Positions 13,360 through 24,132 of a DNA stretch of 64,000 nucleotides are shown here, one piece after another. Position 1 is the stretch's first letter. The number at the start of each line of letters is the position of its first letter. The DNA is taken from NCBI GenBank assembly GCA_036169595.1, contig CM069769.1:720001-784000 (forward strand), written 5' to 3'. Both the position numbers and the translations under genes were made by a program. The notes under the pieces are model-generated. The model worked only from the letters and a program-made list of their open reading frames with translations. It was not told where the DNA came from and did no database searches. The DNA is from Dictyostelium firmibasis (lineage: Eukaryota; Evosea; Eumycetozoa; Dictyosteliales; Dictyosteliaceae).

Positions 13360-15265
13360 TCGAAAAGTTTAAAAACATTTTTTTGTGAAAACCACCCAGA
13401 GTCGTTAGACATAGCAACAGTATTAGAAATTATAGAATTAAGCGACGAACATGTAGGAACGTACGCAGAAGTGTTAAAAAAAATATACAAACATTTTAAA
13501 GGACCATCTTTGGTAACATTCATTCAAAAATCGAAAACAGTAAATAATTATGCGGATTTTAAAAAAATTTTATTAGCGAGATATGATACCAGAAAATTCT
13601 ATAAACCAGAGGATGAATTATCGAAATTAACAGATCAACAATTCGACAAATTCATGAAATTTATCACAGCATTCGAACAAATAAATGCTCAGATTGATCC
13701 AGCCCTTACCGACGAACGTCAAATTGAATTGTTCATAAGAGGAATCAGTGACACCGAAATAAAAAAAGCAATAGATGAAAATAGCCCAAAAACTTTAATA
13801 GATGCGATGAACACAGCTAGATTAAAAGCAAATTCAAAATTCAAATATGATAGTTTAGACTTTTATAATTCTGGTTACATCAACAAATTTATCGAACAAA
13901 ATCAAGAGCAACCAGTTCAACAAAATCCAATACCACCACAGTTGAGACCAACTCAATTACCAACTCCACCATCAGGTAGACATCCAGAAAAATTTCAACA
14001 AAATTATGGAGTAAAACAAGAACAAAATTATTATACAAATAGAAAAATAAAAAATAAAAAATACAATAGATATAATGAGCAGAATACAGAGAGAAAAAAT
14101 TTTAAATGTTTCAAATGTGGTAGAGAGGGTCATTATGCGAACAAATGTAATGAAGAAATAAATTCAATTACAGAGCAAGTAGCAACAACAACAACAAATA
14201 AACATGAACAACTAAAGAGAGTCAGTTTATTTGGAGTCATCAATATCAACGATCAGCCAACTAGAGCATTAATCGACACTGGTTCAACAATAACTATGAT
14301 TCACAGCGAGTTTGCAGAACACTTGAAGGTCAAGATAGAATCATGTAACAATGATCTAAGAGCAGCTAATGGATCAAAGATAAATATTAAAGGAAAGACA
14401 ACTTTAACAATAGCAATTGGCGAAAAGAAATACACAATTCATAGCATTTACGTAACCGACAACTTTGAATTTAAATGTTTAATAGGTATCAACACATTGA
14501 AAATTATGAAAGCATGCATAGATATAGGTAATGAAAAATTAATTTCAGATAGAGATATAATCAACCTTTTCACTTATGGTAGCATTCCAATGGTTGAAAA
14601 TAAGAATAAAGTAGTCAACACCATCTCAGATCAAGACTATCATTTACCATACCATGCAATCTTACAAGAAAATATCAATGCAGTATCAGTAGAAAATAAA
14701 AGAATTCAACAATCAAAACCATCAACACCAGTAGTAGAAGATGATATCAAGAATCATAGTAAAGACACAACGGTGAAAAAAGAAGTTGAAGAAGGTTTAT
14801 TAAAATTAAAATTTCCTGATGAAGAACACAAGAGAGCAGCTATTCCACTAATTATTAAGTACCAAGACATTTTCACAAATATCTTAACAGAACCAGGATG
14901 TATGGTAGGTGTAGAACATCAAATTAAATTAACTCAAAAAGATGTTTCTTTCCAGGCCTATCCAGTGAAGTTCACAGTGGATCAAAGAGAGTTTCTTGAT
15001 GATCACATAAAAGAATTATTGAAATATAAGATCATAAAAGAATCAAGTAGTCCCGTTTCATCTAGTGTAGTTTTACGACCAAAAGGAAGTAGTTGGAGAA
15101 TGTGCATCAACTATACAAAATTAAATAATTTCACAGTGAAAGATAGATACCCAATTCCAGACATTAACGAAATTTGGAATCAAATAAAAGGATCAGAAGT
15201 CTTTTCAAAATTGGATATGGTCAGTGGTTATCACCAAATTCCAATAAGAGATGAAGATAAATATT
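13357..15265 (+). pseudogene. LTR element gag-pol, left part
   Basis: This part of the retrotransposon's long reading frame carries a helical gag-like N-terminus, a CCHC zinc knuckle (CFKCGREGHYANKC) near residue 250, an aspartic protease signature (ALIDTGST) near 305, and the first blocks of a Ty3/gypsy reverse transcriptase. It stops where another transposon has inserted. It is a fossil of one recent element copy. A long A run precedes the ATG. Confidence 0.88.
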
Positions 15266-15480
15266 CACTGCAAATTATCGTAGTTTCCGTGGGGGTAAAT
15301 TAATGTGGGAAAATACCCCCACCCCCCACTTTTTTCAATTGAAATTTTTACATGACACACTAAGAAAACTGCATATTCAACCTAACATTCGTAGTTTCCC
15401 TCTCATTCAAAAAAATTAATAGTAATAAATATGAGGTGCATTAAACTTTATTTAATTTTTTTTTTTTAATGAAAAATAAT

Positions 15481-15543
15481 GATTTGATTTGATTAAAATA
15501 AACTTGATTTGATTTGATTAAAATAAACTTGATTTGATTTGTG
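15481..15543 (+). repeat. 25-bp tandem repeat in transposon 5' region
   Basis: The unit GATTTGATTTGATTAAAAT plus AAACTT-type ending repeats from 15481 and 15506, with a partial third copy from 15531. It lies between the terminal repeat and the transposase start and may be a subterminal protein-binding array. Confidence 0.8.
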
Positions 15544-15728
15544 AGTTGGTGTTTGATTAGATTGTTTTTTTTTTTTTTGAAAAATTTGTTTTAATTTGCC
15601 CAAATTATTGTCGGTTGGTTTGTTTTCAGTTTTTTTTTTTTTTAACTATTTTTTATTAATTTTCCCTAGTATATTATTATTTAATTGTTTTAGTATTATT
15701 ATCATATAATTATAGTTCCACAATTTTA

Positions 15729-18700
15729 TTGTTTCTAAATATTTCTAAATATTTTTTCTTGATGAATTCCATTATAATTTTTTTAATTTTCTTTTTCTTG
15801 AATGTTGGTTTGAGTGGTGGTATGAATGATGGAAACCAAAAACACAATAATGGAGACCAGAATCAGAACTATTTAAATTTGTTGGCCGTGGTTGCTGATA
15901 ATTACGTTCCAAATCAAAGGTTTCACCCATATCGCCATTTAAATAATATTCCATACCCTGCGCCTACACATCCAATAGTAACTAATCAAGTGCAATTTGA
16001 AAATGTTCAATTACTGGTACCAACACAACCAACAACAAGTCGAGTACCAGTTGCAAATGTTGGTGGTGATGATGATGATGGTGATGATGATGATGAAGAT
16101 GATGTTGAAGTTGAAGTTGAAGTAGATATTGATGTAAGTGAAGATGAAGTACCAACTCGAACAGTGAATGATAATTTGAATCGTTTTTTTTGTAGACACC
16201 AAGGTTGTGCCAATAATACTGATGTTGATAGAGGTTTTAAAAAATCTATTTATCGTAACAAGCACGAAAAAAGACTTCATCCAATAAATAACGACCATAC
16301 AGTGGAATGCAGTGTTTGTTTGTATTATTCTATTCCATCTAATCGTAATCTTCAAAGAGGATATGATACAAACCCACCAAGACAGCAAATAACTCCACCA
16401 GTGGTTGTAAATGAAAATGGTGTTGATGGTATTCGTCAGCGAAAGGCATGCATCCATACAGGTTGTAACGTAGTTGTTTCATACAAAAACTTTGCCAAAC
16501 ATGTAAAAGATACAAAGCACCATTTAGATTTGGCCAATAATGAAGAGGTTGGTTGTCCAGGTTGTAGTAAAGAGTTGGTTTTACGTGAAAGAAATCAGAA
16601 TCGTTTGGAGGTAAATCAAACTGCATTAATTGATTCAAGTCACCTGAACATTCAAACAGTAGCATGTATGAAGTTGATACATGGAATAGTTGATAAAAAT
16701 TGGGAATCATTTAGATCTAGCATGCGTATGTCAAACAGTTTTTCGCTAAATAGAGTGAAAAGAAGATGTAACATCGAGTTGCAACATTTTAGAAGAATGA
16801 TTGTGGATGTTACAAACGACACAGCCGAAGCAAACATTATTGGAAAGTATATTCCAATAAAATCTTTGATAGAGCAAGCAATATTAAACGAAAGACCTCC
16901 AAACAAATTTCTTGTTCATTTGGGAGTTGATGGTGCTGCAATGACACGAAATGGGTCCGTATCTCAAGTGATTGCAACAATGCAGTTGGTTTACGGTTCA
17001 AAGAAAACATCACTTTCTAAATCACCATATGATTCATATGAATTTTTGGTATACAAAGGTAATGAAGAGCCAGAAATGCTTGCACCACAACTAAAACTAA
17101 TGAAAAAAGATTTGAAATTAATGACCAAGGAATGTGATCGTCGAAACATCTTTAATTCATTTGTAATTAAATCACCAATACCAAACCAAAACATCGATTA
17201 TACATTTCAATTTGTACTGGTAGCTGATCTTGCTTTTCTGATCAACTACCTTGGCCTATACACTGTATGGAAAAGGCAATCCACATACAGGTGTATATGG
17301 TGTTACTGTACTAAACATGAAATAAATACTTTTAAAAAATTTCAATACCGTAACATTTACAAAATGTATGAAACCACACCACCACTACGTTCAGAAAATG
17401 CCGGGAAAGCCAAGTATAGAGGACAAAGAGGTAGACCAATTTTACCGATACCCTTAGAAAAAATAGTTCCTGATTTTCTGCACATGGTCCAGGCGTTGAT
17501 AAAACACTTTTTTAAATTGATTTGTGAAGATGGTGAAGTTACTCGAATAAGTGGACATCCATCATGTAAAAGTGAGTATAGGAGAGAGTTGGAGGCATTT
17601 TTAACACAAAAATGTAAGATCAAGTTGATTAAACCTTCTGATGGTTCTATTGGCCAATTACATACCAACTTTTCAAAGTCTAGAATAAAGTATAATGAAT
17701 TGATAAGAATACTATTTAAATTTAGAAAGTTGATGGAGATTGTCGAAAAACATTCTAGAAATCCGCATAAATCAAAGGTAATTGTTTTTACTCTGATTGT
17801 AATAATAGTTGGGAATATATATATATATATATATATATATTAACAATATAATCTTATCCATTAACAGATTTCTAAGCTCTGGGAGCAAATGTTTGCGTTG
17901 ATTACATTACTGTCCAATAAAAAGAAAAGAGTGGATTCTGATAGTTGGTTATCATTTTCATCTGTATTTGGTAATTTGGCCCTTGAAATCTACAAAGACC
18001 AAACAACAAGAGAAATTATTTCAACATATACCCATATATTTATTTGTCATGTGGGTGATTTTGCAGACTGGTTGGGCGATGAGTTTGATGTGGTTGTGGA
18101 AAGTCTTGCTAACTTTGCAACCGAGGGTAAACATTACTTGAATAAATTAATTTGGGATCGGGCTACAAATAAAAATCGGTACGGACCTGATGCAGAAGAT
18201 TCATCCATTCAACAAATGACAAGAACTAACTATATGTCAAAGATTGCACATACTGTAAAAGATTACTCTGGTTTGTTGGCTACCTCATCAAGAAACAATA
18301 AATATTCAGAGAAACATCTTAATCCTGATAATTTTGAATATACAACACTATTCCAACCAACAAATTCAATAGCAAATCCATTACCAACTACAGAAGTTAA
18401 CGACGATGATGATGATGATGGTTTTAATGAATCCATACCGGACGATGACGATGAATACTTTGAGTATACCATTGATTCGTGTGATGATGAAGATGATAAT
18501 GCAAACTTGGATATCAATTTAATATTACTAGGTGATATGTCAAATGACCATGATTTATTGGATGGTGAATGTTTTGATGGAGATTGTGACACAACTCCAA
18601 CCCAACCCTTGACTGCAGTATCAACACCAACCAATACTACTACTACCACTACCACTACTACTACTACTACTAATGCTGTCACAAGAACAAGAAGACCTGC

Positions 18701-19159
18701 TACCACTACTACCACTACCAATGCCACCAAACCAGCTACCACTAGATCAGCTACCATTAGATCAGCTACCACTAGATCAGCTACCACTAGATCAGCTACC
18801 ACCAGACCAGCTACCAGACCAGCAACTACTTCTACTACTACTACTACAATATTTTATAATATGAAGTGTTCATTTAATATCGGTGACCAACAAATATATT
18901 TGGGATTCCCCGATTCAACATACACTCTTATAGATGTAAAATCATTTGAACTAACTTTAAGACTATTCAAAGTATATCGATTATGTTTTGCTAGAGAAAA
19001 TAAATATAATAAATCAATAATACCAGTTGGAAGCATTGTTGAATCCATTTTTCTACGTAAAAATCAATTCTACCGATCATATTGGCCTGCAACTATTATC
19101 GGATATAGATGGTCAGATATATATGGTGAAATTGAGTATCTATTAAAATTTAAGTAAGT

Positions 19160-19226
<67 letters not shown>

Positions 19227-19622
19227 CACTGATGGAGTTAGTATAAATTATAATTAACAATATTATTGTATGTGTACATGACTATTCAAATCATAATTTA
19301 TATCATAATATATAGCGAAGGTGAAAATGAATATCAACAAACACTTGCGTCACATATCTCAACAAAGCCACGTACTGAATTAAATTTCACAAATAAAGAT
19401 GTATTGCTCCCTGATGAGAAGTTGTTTGTGTTTGTGAATGGTGTGTGTGATGAAAATGGTGAATATATTGATGATAAAAATCGACACCTACCTTCTAGTT
19501 TCTGGTATGTTGCAAAATTTCAACAATTGGTAGGAAGAGACAACATAAAAGTATTATTGTGTGATTTTGGTAATAAAACGATCGATTTTAAACCAGGTAA
19601 AACTAAAATAATAATATTGTAA
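15729..19622 (+). CDS. Putative CACTA-type transposase
   Basis: Three exons, 15729-17777, 17868-19153 and 19316 to about 19622, join in phase to roughly 1,210 residues. The start may instead be the ATG at 15822. Two C/H clusters near residues 155-200 and 235-285 look like zinc fingers. A DDE-like core is suggested by LGVDGAAM (about 400), VLVADLAFLINYLGL (about 497), CIWCYC (about 520) and PDFLHMVQALIKHF (about 580), an order seen in CACTA transposases. An acidic and Thr/Arg-Pro-rich linker leads to a C-terminal segment with strands like a Tudor/Agenet fold. Both introns hold TA microsatellites. Frames are open throughout, so the element may be active. The true 3' end is uncertain because a possible donor lies near 19593. 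Confidence 0.65.
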
Positions 19623-19850
19623 TAAAATTTTATAATTTATTTAAAAAAATTTTAATATATGATTACATTTTCGAAAACAAATATATATTTCATTGTGTTA
19701 TATAAAATTGAAAAAAAAAAAAATGAAAAAAAAAAAAAAAAAAAAAAAAATGAAAAAAAAAATTGCGCAAATTTTCCCACACCTGTAAAAATTTTTTTCA
19801 AAAAATTTAGGGGGTGGGGGAGGGGTGGAAAGGTAAGATAGTTTGTAGTG

Positions 19851-22392
19851 TTTAACAGCTTTTTCAGTACCTCAAGGATTATTTGAATTTAATGTTATGC
19901 CATTCGGATTATGTAACGCTCCAGCAACATTTCAACGAGCAATTCATAAAATATTTTTAAATGAAAATAGGAAAATTTTAGAATCATTCTACGACGATGT
20001 TCTACCACATTCAACAACTGTATCGGATCATAGTAAACACCTTGAAACAATTTTCAGTAAGATGAGAGAAAATAAATTAATGGTAAAATTAGAAAAATGT
20101 CAATTTTTTCAAGAACACATAAAATTCCTAGGACATATTATTAGCAAATTTGGAATAGAAATAGATTACGATAGATTAGAACCATTATTAAAATTAATTA
20201 ATCCAACAAACATTAAAGAACTACAAAGATTAATTGGAACATTGAATTTCTTCAGAAAATTCGTCATAAATTTCGCATCAAAAATTAAACCACTTTACCA
20301 ATTATTAAAAGAAGATGTAAAATTTGAATGGAATGATAGTTACAGACGAATAGTAATCTCAATAATAGAAAAATTAAAAGAAGAAAAAATAATTTTAGCA
20401 TATTCAAATCCAAAGAAAAGCTTTAAATTAGAAACAGATGCTAGTGATATTGGAGTCGGAGCAACTCTCAGTCAAGATCATGGTATTATTTCATTCTATT
20501 CGAGAACAATTAGAGATACAGAAAAGAATTACTCAACTTCAGAGAAGGAATGTTTAAGTGTAGTTTGTGCTTTAGAAGAATTTCATTACATCATTGGAAC
20601 GCAAGAAGTCTTAGTAGTAACAGATAATAGTGCAGTATCATTTTTAAGAAGTGATGTCGGTAAAATAAAAAATAAAAGATTAATTAATTGGAACATAAAA
20701 CTTTCAAGTTATAATATCACATTCAAATACAGAAGTGGAAAAGAGAATGTAATAGCTGACGCATTAAGTAGATCACCAGTCGAAGAAGTTTTAGCAGTCA
20801 TTCCATTAGGTAGACAAGTTGAATCACACACTCCGTTTGATCAAAGAATATCCGATGAGCAAAGAAACGACAGATTTTTAACTCCGTTATTCAAGTACTT
20901 GGAAGAAAAAATGTCACATTCAAACAGTTTAGTTGCATCCAGAGTTGCAATTGAAGCTCCATTCTTTAGCGTAATCAACAAAACTTTATTTAGATTAATA
21001 ATCAATCCATCAATGTTTTACAAGAGACCTCAAGTAACAGCAATATGCATTGTAGTTCCGATGAACATGCAACAAGAGGTATTAAAGAAATTTCATGATT
21101 GCTCACTAGTAGGAGGACATTTAGGTTACCAGAAAACGTTTAGAAAGATAGCAGAAAAATATTATTGGAATAACATGGGTGTAGATATAAAAGAATACAT
21201 CAACAATTGTGATATCTGTCAAAAGATGAAAACAAGTCCATTCAGCAAATTTTCACCAGAATTAGGAACAATCGTAGTAGAAAAGCCATGGGATTTAGTA
21301 GCAGTAGATTACATTGGACCAATGAAAACACCATCCATCGCTGGAAAGAAATACATTATAGTGTTTTCAGATTACGTAACCAAATGGGTAGAAGCCGTAG
21401 CAACATCAGATTGTACCGCTGAAACAACTGCAATCCATTATTTCAACTTAATAATATCTCGTCATGGTTGTCCAAAAAGATTATTGTCAGATTGTGGAAC
21501 ATCTTTCTTAAATAAAATGATAGAAAACATAAATGATCTATTCGCAGTGAAAAAGGTTAACACAAGTCCTTATCATCCGCAAACAGATGGGTTAGTCGAA
21601 AGATTCAATAAAACAATAGTAATTATGTTAAAATCGTTCACACAAGGATTCCATACAATGTGGGATTTATATTTAGATGCTTGCCTATTCGCTTATAGAA
21701 TATCAGTACATGCAACAACAGGTTTCAGCCCATTCGTAATGTTGTATGGAAGAGATGCAGTAACTCCAAATGATTTAGGTTCATTAAATCCATTCAATAA
21801 AGGAATTCCAGTGAGTGAAGGTTATGTTGATAGATTGAAAGAGATAATTAAGAAAACATTAGAAACCGCAAAAGTAAACATCGAAGAATCACAACAAAAA
21901 CAAAAGATGTATTATGATGGGTTAAAAACTAGAAAACATTCAATCTGTCCAGGAAACCACATCCTTTTAAAGAATCAAGTTGTGAAAGAAGATGAAATAA
22001 AGAAATTTAGACCATCTTGGTTAGGACCATTCAAAGTGATAAGAGTTCTATCACCTCAGACTATCGAAATACAAGTTCCGTTAGGGTCAAACATGTCAAC
22101 TACTCAATCATTAAAAAATTGTAAAAGATATTTCAACAGACATGCAAAGATGAATCAATTACCAAATTTCCTCAGTCAACCTACACAAGTATCAATGGGT
22201 CAGAACACCTTTAATAATGTTTACAGCAGTCCAAATTTCTCAGTACCAAGTCCACCACCAACTCAACCACCAATTCAATCAACAAGTCAAGCATCAAGTC
22301 AATTCAAGCCAGGTCAAGCCGTCTCCCAATTACCAATAGTATTACCAAAATCAAATAGAGGAGGGGTGAATGTAATAAACACGAATAAATAA
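19851..22392 (+). pseudogene. LTR element gag-pol, right part
   Basis: This part holds the remaining RT blocks (MPFGLCNAPATFQ and the YDD box), an RNase H segment (LETDASDIGVG), and an integrase with its HHCC zinc region and a DDE-type core (AVDYIGPM, then SDCGTSF, then HPQTDGLVERFN). It ends in a Pro/Gln/Ser-rich tail reaching the 3' LTR. It belongs to the same recent insertion as the left part, from which a DNA transposon separates it. Confidence 0.88.
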
Positions 22393-22744
22393 TGATGCTA
22401 TAAAACCACCTAAGGTTTAGTCCAAGGTTAGAATCAAAAGGTCTGAAGAGAAGGTTTGATTAGAAGGTCTCAACAGAATCTAACCTATAGGTTCCTTAGG
22501 AATAATTCAAGTATAAAAACAAAATTAAAATTATAAAATAAACATTCATTAATTCATTCATCATTAATTAACAATAAGTATATGAACAGTTAAAGAGTAT
22601 AAATTATTATTATTGATTATATTGTGGAATTTATATTTATATAAAAGAGTTATATAAATAATAATATTCAAGGGACACAATTAAAATATTCTTATAAGAG
22701 ATAAGAAGGATTATATTTAGATATCGGTCACGCGATTCTTTACA
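22371..22744 (+). repeat. 3' LTR
   Basis: 374 bp, same ends and apparently same sequence as 12867-13240. It ends 12 bp before the tRNA-Tyr gene. Confidence 0.9.
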
Positions 22745-22756
22745 TATCATCAAAAT

Positions 22757-22839
22757 CCGGCTTTGGCGCAATGGTAGCGCGATTGACTGTAGTAATAATG
22801 GTGATCAATCGGTTGCTAGTTCGAATCTGGCAAGCCGGA
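22757..22839 (+). tRNA. tRNA-Tyr (GUA) with 11-nt intron
   Basis: A full cloverleaf can be drawn. The acceptor CCGGCTT pairs with AAGCCGG, the D stem is GCGC/GCGC with loop AATGGTA, and the anticodon stem is ATTGA/TCAAT. The anticodon GTA is at 22789-22791, the T stem is GCTAG/CTGGC with loop TTCGAAT, and the discriminator is A. The 11-nt intron at 22793-22803 sits one base 3' of the anticodon, as usual for eukaryotic tRNA-Tyr. Internal A and B boxes are intact. The adjacent upstream LTR fits targeted integration near Pol III genes. Confidence 0.95.
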
Positions 22840-22840
22840 C

Positions 22841-22845
22841 TTTTT
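22841..22845 (+). terminator. Pol III terminator of tRNA-Tyr
   Basis: A run of five T starts two bases after the discriminator, the standard RNA polymerase III stop. Confidence 0.85.
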
Positions 22846-22979
22846 GGAAAACCTTCCCTTGGTTCAAGGGATCGAGTCTTGGTAATAGCGGGGCATTAGC
22901 GTAGTGGTTCCAAAAAAAAATTAACTGGACGCTCAGCCTGGAAATATAGCTCTGCCCGTCGGTGATTATATAAATTGTA
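22846..22979 (+). repeat. Rearranged fragments of the tRNA-like repeat
   Basis: The segment 22868-22887 matches the B-box part of module 1 (GGGATCGAGTCTTGGT). The segment 22890-22920 matches its A-box start (GCATTAGCGTAGTGGTTCC) followed directly by an A run. The order is inverted relative to full copies, pointing to separate truncated insertions. The remaining part to 22979, with CTGGACGCTCAGCCTGG, is not recognised. Confidence 0.6.
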
Positions 22980-22994
22980 TCAATTATATAGAAC

Positions 22995-23304
22995 CGGGGG
23001 GCTTAGCGTAGTGGTTCCACGCTGAATCACAAGCCTCCGTGGTCAAGACCTTGGGATCGAGTCTTGGTCATACCACGAAGTAACGTGGTCATAATTAAAC
23101 CCTCATTATTGGAGGCTATACGTAGAGGTTCTGCGCTGAATCACACAGTCTCCGTGGCCTTGGTTCGAGCCTTAGGTCAGACCACGAAGTAACGTGGTCA
23201 TAAATAACACACCTCATAATCAACCGGAAAAAAAAGCTCGACTTCCAAAAAAAAACAACAACAACAAAAAAAAAACATGGTGATTAGAAATTCTAATCCC
23301 AATA

Positions 23305-23342
<38 letters not shown>
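22995..23342 (+). mobile_element. Dimeric tRNA-like SINE candidate, copy 1
   Basis: Module 1 (22996-23092) has an A box TAGCGTAGTGG that fits the consensus, a B-box-like GGATCGAGTCT about 50 bp on, and a terminal hairpin ACCACG-AAGTAA-CGTGGT. Module 2 (23111-23200) repeats the plan with CTATACGTAGAGG, GGTTCGAGCCT and the same hairpin. A body follows with a CAACAACAAC stretch and the palindrome GATTAGAAATTCTAATC, ending in a long A-tail. TCAATTATATAGAAC precedes it at 22980-22994 and a 12-base version follows at 23343. Pol III transcription and LINE-driven retroposition are inferred. Confidence 0.75.
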
Positions 23343-23345
<3 letters not shown>

Positions 23346-23354
23346 ATATAGAAC

Positions 23355-23666
23355 CCGGGGGGCTTAGCGTAGTGGTTCCACGCTGAATCACAAGCCTCCG
23401 TGGTCAAGACCTTGGGATCGAGTCTTGGTCATACCACGAAGTAACGTGGTCATAATTAAACCCTCATTATTGGAGGCTATACGTAGTGGTTCTGCGCTGA
23501 ATCACACAGTCTCCGTGGCCTTGGTTCGAGCCTTAGGTCAGACCACGAAGTAACGTGGTCATAAATAACACACCTCATAATCAACCGGAAAAAAGCTCGA
23601 CTTCCAAAAAAAACAACAACAAAAAAAAAAAAAAAAACATGGCGATTAGAAATTCTAATCCCAATA

Positions 23667-23701
<35 letters not shown>
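23355..23701 (+). mobile_element. Dimeric tRNA-like SINE candidate, copy 2
   Basis: Nearly identical to copy 1, with only a few substitutions (for example GTAGTGG versus GTAGAGG in module 2) and different A-run lengths. The flank TCAATTATATAGAAC appears intact again at 23702-23716, immediately after its A-tail. Copies 1 and 2 thus lie between repeats of one 15-base site, by serial insertion or a tandem duplication. Confidence 0.75.
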
Positions 23702-23704
<3 letters not shown>

Positions 23705-23716
23705 ATTATATAGAAC

Positions 23717-23812
23717 AGGCAACCTACCAGACACGATGTTCGATTCCCACTCGCCTCCTAACGGAAAACCGTCTCAAGGCGCAACCCTTGAATAGGTAAA
23801 AAAAAAAAAAAA
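23717..23812 (+). other. Tract with isolated B-box-like motif
   Basis: Between copies 2 and 3 lies a GC-richer stretch with GTTCGATTCCC at about 23739, followed by GGAAAACCGTCTCAAGGC. It resembles a tRNA 3' half but no matching T stem or acceptor could be formed. It may be a relic of the original target of the repeats. Confidence 0.4.
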
Positions 23813-24132
23813 CGTAGTGGTTCCACGCTGAATCACAAGCCTCCGTGGTCAAGACCTTGGGATCGAGTCTTGGTCATACCACGAAGTAACGTGGTCATAA
23901 TTAAACCCTCATTATTGGAGGCTATAGGTAGTGGTTCTGCGCTGAATCACACAGTCTCCGTGGCCTTGGTTCGAGCCTTAGGTCAGACCACGAAGTAACG
24001 TGGTCATAAATAACACACCTCATAATCTACCGGAAAAAAGCTCGACTTCCAAAAAAAAACAACAACAAAAAAAAAAACATGGTGATTAGAAATTCTAATC
24101 CCAATAATATTAAAAAAAAAAAAAAAAAAAAA
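23813..24132 (+). mobile_element. Dimeric tRNA-like SINE candidate, copy 3, 5'-truncated
   Basis: It begins inside the A box of module 1 (CGTAGTGGTTCC) directly after an A run, then continues through module 1, module 2, both hairpins, the palindrome body and an A-tail. The sequence is almost the same as copies 1 and 2. 5' truncation is typical of target-primed retroposition, though recombination between A runs could also produce it. Confidence 0.72.

Larger units (their letters stand above)
15266..19850 (+). mobile_element. CACTA-like DNA transposon nested in the LTR element
   Basis: The 4,585-bp element starts CACTGCAAATTATC and ends in the inverted complement of CACTACAAACTATC, with about 16 of the first 21 positions matching. 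Further imperfect inverted similarity runs through C-rich blocks inside both ends. The dinucleotide TT flanks it on each side (15264-15265 and 19851-19852), fitting the 2-bp duplication of animal-type CACTA/EnSpm elements. The subterminal word CGTAGTTTCC occurs at 15279 and again at 15390, and a 25-bp tandem repeat starts at 15481. It encodes one spliced transposase-like gene in the same direction as the retrotransposon. The superfamily is inferred; it may be one of the DDT elements known in this species, which I cannot confirm. Confidence 0.78.
12867..22744 (+). mobile_element. Ty3/gypsy LTR retrotransposon (DGLT-A-like), interrupted by one insertion
   Basis: The element runs TG...CA with 374-bp LTRs at both ends that look identical by eye, so the insertion is young. 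A TTTGGCGAC primer-binding-like site follows the 5' LTR, and a purine tract (AGAGGAGGGG) precedes the 3' LTR. One gag-pol frame with the order zinc knuckle, protease, RT, RNase H and integrase marks Ty3/gypsy. No chromodomain is seen at the integrase end. Its 3' end lies 12 bp upstream of a tRNA gene, the preference reported for Dictyostelium DGLT-A. The element is broken by one large insertion of another transposon (15266-19850). The expected short target duplication was not found at its outer edges. Confidence 0.85.

Noticed and set aside
22996-23200. The two tRNA-like modules as functional tRNA genes
   Set aside because: The D arm and the A and B boxes are present, but no paired acceptor stem or proper anticodon arm can be formed, and the units carry A-tails and repeat as a block.
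23717-23770. Second tRNA gene near GTTCGATTCCC
   Set aside because: No complementary T stem, acceptor or A box upstream, so only a relic is likely.
22889-24132. CRISPR-like or satellite array
   Set aside because: Units are 350 bp with internal Pol III-like structure and A-tails, which is not a CRISPR or simple satellite pattern.
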